Assembly: GCF_003697785.1 (NCBI RefSeq)
Contig: NZ_QOKZ01000007.1
Location: 112,798-176,797 of the forward strand
Direction of reading: 5' to 3'
Origin: Paracoccus alkanivorans
GTDB taxonomy: Bacteria; Pseudomonadota; Alphaproteobacteria; Rhodobacterales; Rhodobacteraceae
Length of the DNA: 64,000 bases
The notes under the pieces are model-generated. The model searched no databases, was not told the origin of the DNA, and worked only from the letters and a program-made list of their open reading frames with translations. Each line of letters begins with the position of its first letter. The stretch's first letter is position 1. Positions 9,020 through 16,956 of the stretch are shown in pieces. The position numbers were made by a program, and so were the translations under genes.

Positions 9020-9745
9020 TCAATATGGCAACAGGATATCGGTAATCTGCTGGCCGTAGCGCGGTTGCTGGACATCCGTGATATGTCCACGCCCACCATA
9101 TGAAATGCGGGCTCCGGCGATGCGGTCATAGGCGATTTCGTTATTGCGTCCGACATCGGCGGGACGCACGAATCCACTGACGGTCAGTTCTCGCAACTCG
9201 TAGTTTACCCGTACCTCCTGGGTTCCCTCGATCTGGAGCGTTCCGTTGGGCAGCGTAGAGACGACCGTGGCCGCCACGCGCAGGGTGAGCTTGTCGCGGC
9301 GCGAGATATTGCCCGCGCCCTTGTAGTTCGACGAACTATCCGCTGCGACCAACTCGTCAAAACTGGCGCCTTCGGGCAGCTTGCGGGCCAGACGCTGCGG
9401 AATGCCGCCGAGTTGCGGAATCGACACGTCCTCGGACGCGCTGCGGGAACGGCCCGAACTGTTGCTGATCTCGGCCCGGTCATCGATCTCGATAACGACG
9501 GTCAGGATATCGCCGCGCACCGAGGCCCGCCGATCATGGGTCAGCGAGGACTGGGCCCCGGCCCAAAGCGAGGCGGAGGCCTCGGGGCGGCCGGAATCGA
9601 CCGGGATATCCAGCGGCGGATTGACCATCGCATCGAATTCCGCCGTTTGCCGCAGATCCGTCAATGCAGGGGGACGGCCGACATGTCCCACGCGGTTGCA
9701 GGCGCCAAGGGCCAGCATGATGCAGAGCAGGTAAGTGGGTTTCAT
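9020..9745 (-). CDS. flgH: Flagellar L-ring protein FlgH
   Basis: A 241-residue outer-membrane lipoprotein forming the L-ring around the flagellar rod. The lipobox LALGAC gives the acylated cysteine, and the ATG at 9745 produces a normal lipoprotein signal; the upstream in-frame extension is hydrophilic and not signal-like. Conserved FlgH features are the early SLWAG block, RGDILTVVIEI in the middle and the C-terminal GFVRPADVGRNNEIAYDRIA. It follows flgA within the minus-strand flagellar operon. The gene appears intact. Confidence 0.93.
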   Translation of the reverse strand: MKPTYLLCIMLALGACNRVGHVGRPPALTDLRQTAEFDAMVNPPLDIPVDSGRPEASASLWAGAQSSLTHDRRASVRGDILTVVIEIDDRAEISNSSGRSRSASEDVSIPQLGGIPQRLARKLPEGASFDELVAADSSSNYKGAGNISRRDKLTLRVAATVVSTLPNGTLQIEGTQEVRVNYELRELTVSGFVRPADVGRNNEIAYDRIAGARISYGGRGHITDVQQPRYGQQITDILLPY

Positions 9746-9788
9746 CCGGTTATCCTTGTGGCCCGATCGACGGGATCTGTCGGGCGGG

Positions 9789-10205
9789 TCATCTTGCCGC
9801 ATGCAGCGACCCGTCAGGGGCGATGCGGGCAGTGACGGTGTTGCGTGATGTCAGGTTCATGACTCGGATCAGGTCGCCCGCGCCGCCCTCGTCAAGGGCC
9901 CGGCCATCGGTGACGATGTGCAAGGTGCCACGCTGGAACGACATCCGCACGATCTGGTTGCGCCCGACCAGTGTTGGCCGGCGTAGCAGGCTGGTTTGAA
10001 TCGGGCGGCCTTCGTGGATCGTGATACGGGTTTCCAGTCCGATCACCCGCGCCGGATCGATCACTCCTTTCGCGCCACCCTCTGCCATATCCAGATCATC
10101 CGCCGCGATCACGGTCCCGGCAGGCAGGATGCGGGCGGCGATCAGCCCTCCGGCCAGCGCGGGCAGGGGAATGCTCAGCGCGAGGATCAGCGTCAGCGCG
10201 CGCAT
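9789..10205 (-). CDS. flgA: Flagellar P-ring assembly chaperone FlgA
   Basis: A 138-residue periplasmic protein with signal peptide MRALTLILALSIPLPALA. It consists of the SAF-like and FlgA C-terminal domain: ARILPAGTVIAADDL, then IGLETRITIHEGRPI, and the terminal RVMNLTSRNTVTARI typical of FlgA. At this length it is the short alphaproteobacterial form, lacking the N-terminal domain of enteric FlgA. FlgA chaperones FlgI during P-ring formation; flgI itself is not in the window. The start codon overlaps the flgG stop (ATGA). Confidence 0.9.
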   Translation of the reverse strand: MRALTLILALSIPLPALAGGLIAARILPAGTVIAADDLDMAEGGAKGVIDPARVIGLETRITIHEGRPIQTSLLRRPTLVGRNQIVRMSFQRGTLHIVTDGRALDEGGAGDLIRVMNLTSRNTVTARIAPDGSLHAAR

Positions 10206-10990
10206 CAGCGGACCTGCACCGTTGCGCCCAGCATCTGGTCGGCGGCGGTGATGACCTTGGCGTTCAACTCGTAGCCCCGCTGCGCCTTGATCAGTTCGGT
10301 GATCTCGCGCACCGCATCGACCGAGCTTTCCTCGAGATAGCCATGCAGTAACGTGCCCAGCCCCTCCTGCCCGGGCGTGGCGACGCGGGGCGATCCGGAT
10401 GCGCCGGTTTCCAGGAACAGGTTCGAGCCGATCGCCTCCAGCCCCTTCTCGTTGACAAAACCCGCCAGCGTGAACTGGCCCAGCAACTCGGGCTCGGTCT
10501 GGTCGTCGAAGAAAGCGTAGACCTCGCCCCCGGCATTGATCGCGATCTTGTATGCATCCTCGGGAATGGTGATCTCGGGCGCGACGGGATGCCCGTTCGA
10601 GGTGACGATCAGCCCGTCGGGGGACCGTTTGAGACCGCCATCGCGGGTATAGGCGGAGAGACCCGAAGGCAGCCGGACTTCCAGATAACCGTTGCCTTCG
10701 ATCGCGACATCCAGGTCGCCGTTAGTCTCGGCCATGGGGCCCTGTGCAAGGTTCACGGTGACGGCGGTGGGCCGCACGCCCAGCCCTAGTTGAACACCTG
10801 CCGGAACCAATGTTCCATCGGCGGCGGTCACGCTACCAGGGCGGACAGCCTGCTGATAATGCAGATCCGCGAATTCGGCCCGGCGGCTGTTATAGCCGGT
10901 GGTAGACATGTTGGCGAGATTGTTGGAAATGACCTCGACGCGGGTTTGCTGCGCGCTCATTCCGGTCGCGGCGATCTGAAGGGCTCTCAT
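10205..10990 (-). CDS. flgG: Flagellar distal rod protein FlgG
   Basis: A 261-residue axial protein of the flagellar rod. The N-terminus MRALQIAATGMSAQQTRVEV followed by NNLANMSTTGYNS is diagnostic for FlgG, and the C-terminus ends with the ELIKAQRGYELNAKVI helix. The central hypervariable domain is of normal length. The ATG at 10990 is chosen over an upstream in-frame start because all FlgG proteins begin MR(A/S)L. The gene is 11 bases after flgF and overlaps flgA. Confidence 0.94.
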   Translation of the reverse strand: MRALQIAATGMSAQQTRVEVISNNLANMSTTGYNSRRAEFADLHYQQAVRPGSVTAADGTLVPAGVQLGLGVRPTAVTVNLAQGPMAETNGDLDVAIEGNGYLEVRLPSGLSAYTRDGGLKRSPDGLIVTSNGHPVAPEITIPEDAYKIAINAGGEVYAFFDDQTEPELLGQFTLAGFVNEKGLEAIGSNLFLETGASGSPRVATPGQEGLGTLLHGYLEESSVDAVREITELIKAQRGYELNAKVITAADQMLGATVQVR

Positions 10991-11001
10991 CGTCGGTCCT
11001 C

Positions 11002-11718
11002 TCAACGGGTCATTGCGGTGATCGCGCCGCGAATGCGCTGATCCTCGCGTTCAAGGAAGGATTGGCCCAACTCATAGGCGCGTTGGACCTCGATCATGCG
11101 GGTGATCTCGAACACCGGATCGACATTCGATTCCTCGAGGAAACCCTGCCTGACCTGTGGGTTCTCTATGGGCTCCGGATCGGCGTCGGTGGCAAAGCTG
11201 GTGCCGCCTTCATGGAAAATTCCAGCGGGATCGGGGGCGGCGAAAACACCGACGCGGCCAAAGGGCAGCCCGTTTGCCGAAAGCGTTCCGTCAGAGCCGA
11301 TGGCAATCGCCGAGGCGCCCGTGGGGACGATGATCGGTCCTTGTCCCTCGTCCAGCAGGCGATGACCGTCGGCATTCATCAGCTCGCCCTCTGACGAAGG
11401 CATGAAGGCGCCCGCGCGGGTCAGGCGATTGCCCTCCGGTGTCTCGATCATGAAGAAGCCCTCGCCCTCGATGGCAAGGTCGAAGCGGCCATTGGTCTGG
11501 GTCAGCACGCCTTGCCGCAGATCGACCAGGCGCCCGCGGGCATGGGCCATCGACAGCGTGTCCCCATGCCGGTCCGTGGCGGCGAGATGCTCGGCAAAGA
11601 TCACGCCTTCGCGGCGAAAGCCGGTCGTGTTCGCATTGGCGATATTATTGGCGACCGCCCGCATTTCCTTCATCAGGCCAGACTGGCGGGTCAGTGTGGC
11701 ATAGGTCGCGTTGTCCAT
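11002..11718 (-). CDS. flgF: Flagellar proximal rod protein FlgF
   Basis: A 238-residue rod protein. It shows the axial-protein N-terminus ANNIANANTTGFRREGVIF and the C-terminal TRMIEVQRAYELGQSFLERE helix. It differs from FlgG in its shorter central part. The gene sits between fliQ (5 bases upstream) and flgG. FlgF connects FlgC to FlgG in the rod. Confidence 0.92.
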   Translation of the reverse strand: MDNATYATLTRQSGLMKEMRAVANNIANANTTGFRREGVIFAEHLAATDRHGDTLSMAHARGRLVDLRQGVLTQTNGRFDLAIEGEGFFMIETPEGNRLTRAGAFMPSSEGELMNADGHRLLDEGQGPIIVPTGASAIAIGSDGTLSANGLPFGRVGVFAAPDPAGIFHEGGTSFATDADPEPIENPQVRQGFLEESNVDPVFEITRMIEVQRAYELGQSFLEREDQRIRGAITAMTR

Positions 11719-11723
11719 GTAAT

Positions 11724-11990
11724 TCAGTGGCTTTCTACAAGGGGAATGATCTGATCGACATAAAAGTCGGTGAGAGCGGTGGTCATGAAGCTCATGGTGA
11801 CCCAGAACACGGCGAGCATGAGCCCGACCTTGGGCACGAAGGTCAGCGTCATTTCCTGAACCGAGGTCAGGGCCTGGAACAGGCCGATGACGACGCCCGC
11901 GACCAGAGCCACGGCCAGCATCGGCGCCGAGATCCGCACCGCGATCAGCAATGCCTGCCGCATGATATCGAAAAGCTGCGCTTCGCTCAT
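11724..11990 (-). CDS. fliQ: Flagellar export gate protein FliQ
   Basis: An 88-residue inner-membrane protein with two transmembrane helices, around residues 15-40 and 50-75. The sequence ALTSVQEMTLTFVPKVG between the helices is a signature of the FliQ/SctS family. With FliP and FliR it forms the export gate of the flagellar type III secretion apparatus. In this window fliP and fliR lie 20 kb away in the second flagellar block, so the gate genes are split between two loci. Confidence 0.93.
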   Translation of the reverse strand: MSEAQLFDIMRQALLIAVRISAPMLAVALVAGVVIGLFQALTSVQEMTLTFVPKVGLMLAVFWVTMSFMTTALTDFYVDQIIPLVESH

Positions 11991-11999
11991 TCCTGGACC

Positions 12000-12290
12000 T
12001 CAGACAGGCATGCGCAGGATTTCCTGATAGGCTTCGACGACCTTGTTCCGGACCGCCACCACCGTTTCCATTGCAAGTTGCGCCTCCGCGATCGTCTGGA
12101 CAAGCTGGTGGGTGTCGCCGGTGCCGGTCATCGCTTCGGTCGCGCTGATATCGACCTGCTGCATCTGCCGGGAAAATTCCTCGGCTGCGGAGCCGATTTT
12201 CTGAACCACCCCCGGCGCGGCGTCCCGATCGGGCGCGATGGCGGAACGGGCATTCGAATAGGCGTTGGCGGCGTTGAGTGCCGTAAACAT
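12000..12290 (-). CDS. fliE: Flagellar hook-basal body complex protein FliE
   Basis: A 96-residue protein joining the MS ring to the rod. The C-terminal half with LVQTIAEAQLAMETVVAVRN and the ending AYQEILRMPV is typical of FliE. Two starts are possible: ATG at 12305, which overlaps the flgC stop, and ATG at 12290, which is preceded by a good AAAGGA site six bases away. I use the latter. FliE needs FliF as its seat, and fliF is only a remnant here. Confidence 0.9.
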   Translation of the reverse strand: MFTALNAANAYSNARSAIAPDRDAAPGVVQKIGSAAEEFSRQMQQVDISATEAMTGTGDTHQLVQTIAEAQLAMETVVAVRNKVVEAYQEILRMPV

Positions 12291-12304
12291 GGAAAATCCT
12301 TTCA

Positions 12305-12694
12305 TCAGCGCAGCAGTTCGAGCAGCGAGCTGTTCATCTGCCGGGTTTGTTCAAACATGCGAAGATTTGCCTCGTAACTGCGCCCCGCCTCGCGCGAGTC
12401 GGCGATCTCTATGACGAGGTCGACATTCGATCCGGCGTAATAGCCTTCGTCATCAGCCATCGGATGCGCGGGATCATGGATGCGCGGCAATTCCGTCTGG
12501 TCCAGCCGGGTGCGCGATGCCTCGACCTCGCCGGTCGGGCGCCCGAAGCGGACCGCTTCCTCGAAGCTGACAAGCTTGCGGCGATAGCCGGGCGTATCGG
12601 CATTGGCGATGTTTTCGGCTGTGTGGCGCAGCCTTTTGGCCTGAGCCCGCATACCCGACGCCGCGAGGCGCAATGGCGAAACCTGTTCGTTCAT
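12305..12694 (-). CDS. flgC: Flagellar proximal rod protein FlgC
   Basis: A 129-residue axial protein. It starts with PLRLAASGMRAQAKRLRHTA, followed by ENIANADTPGYRRK, the FlgC version of the rod-protein N-terminal motif, and ends with the NLRMFEQTRQMNSSLLELLR helix. It follows flgB by 11 bases and overlaps the possible upstream start of fliE. The gene is intact. Confidence 0.93.
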   Translation of the reverse strand: MNEQVSPLRLAASGMRAQAKRLRHTAENIANADTPGYRRKLVSFEEAVRFGRPTGEVEASRTRLDQTELPRIHDPAHPMADDEGYYAGSNVDLVIEIADSREAGRSYEANLRMFEQTRQMNSSLLELLR

Positions 12695-12705
12695 GTGGAA
12701 TCCTG

Positions 12706-13095
12706 TCAGTGACGGCTGTCGATGCCGGTCCGCATCAGTTTGAGTGCCGAGCGATAGACGCCGAGCGATAATTCATGGTCCCGCTTGACCTCTGCCAGCT
12801 TGAGTAATTCCTCTTCCAGCGTGACCGAGTTGCCATTGGGTGAATTGTTGCCCCCGGTCGCGAGTTCACGCGCCTTGCCGGGAGACCAGTCAGGCATGGC
12901 AAGATGGCCCTCGCGGCTGGTCCGCAGAGCTGTGTTTTCGGTTCGGCGGTAGCTTTCCACGAAGGATTGCAGGTCGCGCGCCCCGAAACCAGGGGTATCC
13001 GCATTGGCGATATTGCGTGCCACCACGACATTGCGCCGGGCGGCATGATCGGTCATCGCGCGCGCCATTTTCATCAATTCGATACGCTCAAACAT
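12706..13095 (-). CDS. flgB: Flagellar proximal rod protein FlgB
   Basis: A 129-residue rod protein and the first gene of the minus-strand flagellar operon. The N-terminus MFERIELMKMARAMTDHAAR followed by RNIANADTPGFGARDL is typical of FlgB. The ATG at 13095 is preceded by an AGGAGAAC ribosome-binding site; the long in-frame region further upstream overlaps the divergent fliI start and is not coding. Transcription would start in the 94-bp divergent region shared with fliI. Confidence 0.92.
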   Translation of the reverse strand: MFERIELMKMARAMTDHAARRNVVVARNIANADTPGFGARDLQSFVESYRRTENTALRTSREGHLAMPDWSPGKARELATGGNNSPNGNSVTLEEELLKLAEVKRDHELSLGVYRSALKLMRTGIDSRH

Positions 13096-13120
13096 GGAGG
13101 TTCTCCTCTGTGTCGATAAC

Positions 13121-13150
13121 CGGGTCTTAACCCGCAGAGGTTTAGAAACC
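13121..13150. promoter_or_regulatory. Two adjacent inverted repeats in the flgB-fliI divergent promoter region
   Basis: CGGGT-CTTA-ACCCG (13121-13134) and GGTTT-AG-AAACC (13139-13150) are both perfect 5-bp inverted repeats with centres 17 bp apart. They occupy the middle of the 94-bp region between the divergent genes flgB and fliI, where both promoters must lie. No exact sigma-54 or CtrA consensus is present. Function as a paired operator is inference. Confidence 0.35.
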
Positions 13151-13189
13151 GTTTCGAAGATCGGGGCGGGATTGCTGACAGGCAGGGAA

Positions 13190-14488
13190 ATGGAAAAAAT
13201 TGAATCGATCATCCGCAGGCTGAAAGAGCTGACGCCGGTGACATATCATGGCCGGGTGCGGGCGATCCGTGCCGGGGTGATCAGCGTTTCGGGCCTGAAC
13301 GATCACGCATCGGTTGGTGATCGGGTGCGGCTTTTCCTGCAAACCGGCCATGTCGGTGGGGAGATCGTAGGTCTTCGGCACGCGACCGCAGAAATTCTGC
13401 CCGAAGGGGAGCCCGAGGGACTTGCGATTGGCGCGGCGGTCGAATTGCGCGGTGCTCCGGTGATTTCGCCATGCGATGGCTGGATCGGGCGAATCGTCGA
13501 TCCCCTGGGACAGCCTCTGGATGGCAGACCATTGCCGCAAGGTGGGCAACCGCGCCCTTTCCGCTGCGAGGCTCCGCCCGCGATCAGGCGGAAACGCCTT
13601 GGGTCGAGGCTGCCGACCGGCCTTGCGGTTTTCGACACATTGCTGCCTCTGGTGCAGGGTCAGCGGATCGGGCTGTTCGCGGGTTCCGGCGTAGGCAAAT
13701 CGGTGCTGCTGTCAAGGCTGGCCCGCGGGGTGCAGGCCGATGTCGTGGTGATCGCGATGATCGGGGAAAGGGGCCGCGAACTGCGCGAATTCGTGGAGAA
13801 CACGCTTGGCCCCGGGGGCATGGAACGGGCGGTGATCGTGACGGCGACATCCGACCGCGCGCCGCTGATCCGCCGCCGTTGCGCATGGGCCGCCATGGCC
13901 GTGGCCGAGCATTTCCGCGATCAGGGCAAGCATGTCCTGCTGCTGGCCGATTCGATCACCCGCTTTGCCGAGGCGCATCGCGAGATCGCCTTCGCGGCGG
14001 GGGAGCCGCCCAGCTATCGCGGCTTTCCGCCTTCGGTGTCGAACCTGATCATGGCGCTGGCAGAAAGAGCCGGTCCCGGTGCCGGGGATGGCGATATCAC
14101 CGGCATCTTCACCGTGCTGGTTGCCGGTTCGGATATGGAGGAACCCGTGGCGGATATCCTGCGCGGAACGCTTGACGGGCATGTGGTCCTTGATCGGGCC
14201 ATTGCCGAGCGGGGGCGTTTTCCTGCCGTTGATGTCGTCCGCTCTGTCTCGCGCTCGCTGCCTGCGGCCGCCAGCGAACAGGAGAATGCCATGATCGCCA
14301 GGGCGCGTGCGGCGCTCGGAGTTTATGCGGAGTCGGAACTGATGATCCGTGCCGGTCTTTATGCGCCGGGCTCGGATGCCCGGCTTGACGAGGCGGTGCG
14401 GCTGTTTCCCCGCCTTGACACCTTCGTCACCAAATCCTCGGCCTCGATCCCCGACAGCTTTGCCGCTCTGGGCAAGGCGCTGCAATAG
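13190..14488 (+). CDS. fliI: Flagellum-specific ATPase FliI
   Basis: A 432-residue ATPase of the F1-beta/type III secretion family. It has an N-terminal beta-barrel domain, Walker A GSGVGKS near residue 165, the ATPase signature block GERGRELREFVENTLG, Walker B HVLLLADSITRFAEAHREIA, and the FliI-typical PPSYRGFPPSVSNLIMALAE. It powers and orders substrate entry to the flagellar export gate with FliH and FliJ. The ATG at 13190 follows a GGCAGGG site; the longer upstream frame overlaps flgB. The gene is transcribed divergently from flgB and convergently to the extensin-like gene. Confidence 0.95.
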   Translation: MEKIESIIRRLKELTPVTYHGRVRAIRAGVISVSGLNDHASVGDRVRLFLQTGHVGGEIVGLRHATAEILPEGEPEGLAIGAAVELRGAPVISPCDGWIGRIVDPLGQPLDGRPLPQGGQPRPFRCEAPPAIRRKRLGSRLPTGLAVFDTLLPLVQGQRIGLFAGSGVGKSVLLSRLARGVQADVVVIAMIGERGRELREFVENTLGPGGMERAVIVTATSDRAPLIRRRCAWAAMAVAEHFRDQGKHVLLLADSITRFAEAHREIAFAAGEPPSYRGFPPSVSNLIMALAERAGPGAGDGDITGIFTVLVAGSDMEEPVADILRGTLDGHVVLDRAIAERGRFPAVDVVRSVSRSLPAAASEQENAMIARARAALGVYAESELMIRAGLYAPGSDARLDEAVRLFPRLDTFVTKSSASIPDSFAALGKALQ

Positions 14489-14512
14489 GTGCCGCCAGGG
14501 GCTGGCCCGCGA

Positions 14513-15328
14513 CTACTGGCACAGCCGCCAGCCATCCTTGCGGGCTATCACGTCCAGATGCAGGTGGTCGTCATGCGCCGCGTTCGATCCGGGCCCCAGC
14601 ACCGTAGTGAAATAAAGGCAAGCGGTCGCCCGTGCGCTGTGCTGGAATGCTTCGAAGCGGTTGCCGCTGTCCTCGCGCGGTTGCACCGGCAAAGGTTCGG
14701 CCTCATCGAACAGGAATGCGGCGATATCGATGGCGTTGCCAAGCGCATGCTCGGACAGTTTCGGCTGCTCTTTCCCGGTTCCGGCCCGGCTGCGGCAGCT
14801 ATAGGTCGACCCCAAACGCAGCCCGGTCAGCCGGGGCGCACCGGGCAGGGTTGCCGCCGCAGGGCGCAGGAAGTCGCGTGCCCAGAAACCAAGCGCCCGG
14901 GCCGTGTCGCAGCGCATCTCTGCGCCGCCTTCCAGTTCCAGCCCGGGCAGGATTTCCGTCACGCGCAAGGGCTTTGCCATTCCGCAATCGGGATCGTCCG
15001 GATCAGTAACCGGTTCGATCTCTTCGTAAACCGTGCCCAGCAGCGACAGCGCCAGGCGGCAAGCGTCATATTCCTGTTTGCTTTCCCGCAGCTTTTTCCA
15101 TGCCGGAGGTCCCGGTTTCCTGGTCGATTTTCGCGAATCCGAAGGTTTCGGGTTTTCACCTGCCTTGCCGGAATGCGCCGATATATCGGTGCCAGGCCGG
15201 GCAGGGGGGCGCGTATTGCCGGACATCGCCCTGTTGTTCGGCGCGGGTTCCGGGGGTGGTTCTTGCGCATGGGCCTGCGATGCCAGCCCGAACAGCAGAA
15301 CCGCAAGCAGAGGCCAGCGGCGGTTCAC
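14513..15328 (-). CDS. Extensin-like C-terminal domain protein, probable peptidoglycan peptidase
   Basis: A 271-residue exported protein. A signal peptide ending in QAHAQ is followed by a Pro- and Lys-rich linker of about 70 residues, then an extensin-like C-terminal domain related to zinc D,D-/L,D-carboxypeptidases. Candidate metal ligands are seen in EHALGNAID and HDDHLHLD. Four cysteines in the domain may form disulphides. The start codon overlaps the stop of the L,D-transpeptidase gene upstream, so both are made together and likely act on peptidoglycan in the periplasm. Substrate and activity are inferred from fold only. Confidence 0.78.
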   Translation of the reverse strand: MNRRWPLLAVLLFGLASQAHAQEPPPEPAPNNRAMSGNTRPPARPGTDISAHSGKAGENPKPSDSRKSTRKPGPPAWKKLRESKQEYDACRLALSLLGTVYEEIEPVTDPDDPDCGMAKPLRVTEILPGLELEGGAEMRCDTARALGFWARDFLRPAAATLPGAPRLTGLRLGSTYSCRSRAGTGKEQPKLSEHALGNAIDIAAFLFDEAEPLPVQPREDSGNRFEAFQHSARATACLYFTTVLGPGSNAAHDDHLHLDVIARKDGWRLCQ

Positions 15329-16803
15329 CGTTGCTGGACCGGGGCAGGGGGAACCACGTTGGTTTCCGGAATCGCATTGGACAGCGCCTCGCTCAGCAGA
15401 TCGTCGACCGGGTTCGGTTCAAGCGCAGGTGCGAACCCGTCCGCCTCTTCCTCCGTGGTGTTCTCGTAAACCGGCTGAGAGCCTCCAACCGGAGTGTTTG
15501 CCGAGCGGCCTTGCCCGACCGTCGGCAAGGGAGCCATCGGCTGTTCGGTTACGGCCGATCTACCGGTGGCCGGATCGCCCGGCAGCCCGGTCTCTCCCGT
15601 GGTCATCGGCGTGCCGACCGTGGCAGCCGGCCGGCCAAGATGCACCGGACGAGGCAATGGCGGGCGTGCCGATATGATGGCAGGGTTTGCCGTGGCGCTG
15701 GCGGTCATTATGGTGGCGCTGGCCGCTGTCGTCGCCGTGGTGATCGCCGCGGAGGGAAGCGCAGTCCCGCTAGGCGCGGAGGTTGCACCGGTGACATCGG
15801 CGATGGTAACGCCGGGCTCAAGGAATTCGACCGTGGTCTTGCCGGGAATCACCATTCCAGCCAGTTCCTGCGCATCCCAGTTGGTCAGGCGTACGCAGCC
15901 ATTCGATTGGTTGCGAAACAGTTGCGACGGGGTCGGCGTGCCGTGGATGCCATAGGTCGGTTTGGTCAGGTCGATCCAGACATTGCCAACCGGTCCGTTC
16001 GGTCCCGGCGGCACGATCAGCGGCTTGTCATTGTTTCCCTGCTTGAAGTTCTTTTCGGGGTTGTAAGTATAATTGGGATTCAGCGCGACAGTGACCACCG
16101 TGTGGTTGCCGGAGGGTGAAGGTGTCACGTCCGAACCTACGGTCGCCGGATAATCGACGATCATCTCGCCATTGCTGTCATAGGCAGCCACGCGCCTGTT
16201 GGCCTTGTCGACGATGATCCTTGTCACCTTTGTCTTGATCGGTTTCGCGGGCGATATCACCTTGATCGTCGTACCGGGCTCCAACGCGATTCCGGGGTTG
16301 AGGAAGGTGATGAACTTTTCGTCCATATGGAATCGTTCGCCCAGCTTTTCCGCCACGCTGGTATAGGCCATCGCCGCCATTTGGGCCTTTTCGGCGTAAT
16401 CGCTCGGAATCTCGTCGACCAGCCCCTCTGCATCCTCCTTGGTGATGGTGTAATCCATCGTCTGCGGTTGCGAGGCATAGGGCAGCAGCAACTGCCAGAC
16501 CTGCGGGTCCATCCGGCCATCGATGGGCAGACCGGCGCGGCGTTCGAACGCCTTGAGAGCGCTTTCGCTCATACCGCCCCTGTAGCCGTCGATCACCCCC
16601 GGAGAGGTTCCGGAGCGGTCGAGAAGCACCTGGATCTTCGCCGTCAGGGGTGATTGCCCTGCGGGCAGGTCACCGCTCTGATAGCTTGCGGCCTCGATAT
16701 CGGCGGCAGAAAAGACGGAGCTGCCGTCCTGCCCAAGCGCCGGAGCCACCGAAAACACCGCCATGACCAGTGCCATCGGAGTTCGGTAAGTTCGAAAGAG
16801 CAT
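15325..16803 (-). CDS. L,D-transpeptidase (YkuD) with peptidoglycan-binding domain
   Basis: A 492-residue secreted enzyme. After the signal peptide comes a peptidoglycan-binding domain (about residues 45-105, FERRAGLPIDGRMDPQVWQLL region cut into its motif GLPIDGRMDPQVW), a LysM-like spacer, then the YkuD catalytic domain with YGIHGT and the active-site cysteine in SNGCVRLTNWDA. The last 150 residues are low-complexity Ala, Thr and Pro. It would cross-link peptidoglycan 3-3 or attach proteins to it. The ATG at 16803 has a GGAG site six bases away; ATG at 16815 is an alternative adding four residues. Confidence 0.9.
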   Translation of the reverse strand: MLFRTYRTPMALVMAVFSVAPALGQDGSSVFSAADIEAASYQSGDLPAGQSPLTAKIQVLLDRSGTSPGVIDGYRGGMSESALKAFERRAGLPIDGRMDPQVWQLLLPYASQPQTMDYTITKEDAEGLVDEIPSDYAEKAQMAAMAYTSVAEKLGERFHMDEKFITFLNPGIALEPGTTIKVISPAKPIKTKVTRIIVDKANRRVAAYDSNGEMIVDYPATVGSDVTPSPSGNHTVVTVALNPNYTYNPEKNFKQGNNDKPLIVPPGPNGPVGNVWIDLTKPTYGIHGTPTPSQLFRNQSNGCVRLTNWDAQELAGMVIPGKTTVEFLEPGVTIADVTGATSAPSGTALPSAAITTATTAASATIMTASATANPAIISARPPLPRPVHLGRPAATVGTPMTTGETGLPGDPATGRSAVTEQPMAPLPTVGQGRSANTPVGGSQPVYENTTEEEADGFAPALEPNPVDDLLSEALSNAIPETNVVPPAPVQQR

Positions 16804-16956
16804 AAACTTCTCCATCACTATCCCATTCCGCAGTTTCCACGTTCTGGTGATCAAAAGCCAGATGGGCCGGGATTCAAATTTAGGTCAATCACGCGTTGTC
16901 GCTTCGGAGAACGGCTGCTATGCCGGACAACACTGTCAAGGAGAGGGCGATATGAA

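Noticed and set aside
13129..13146. CtrA-like site TTAA...TTTA between flgB and fliI
   Set aside because: Spacing is 10 instead of 7 and the second half-site is imperfect, so it does not meet the TTAA-N7-TTAA consensus.
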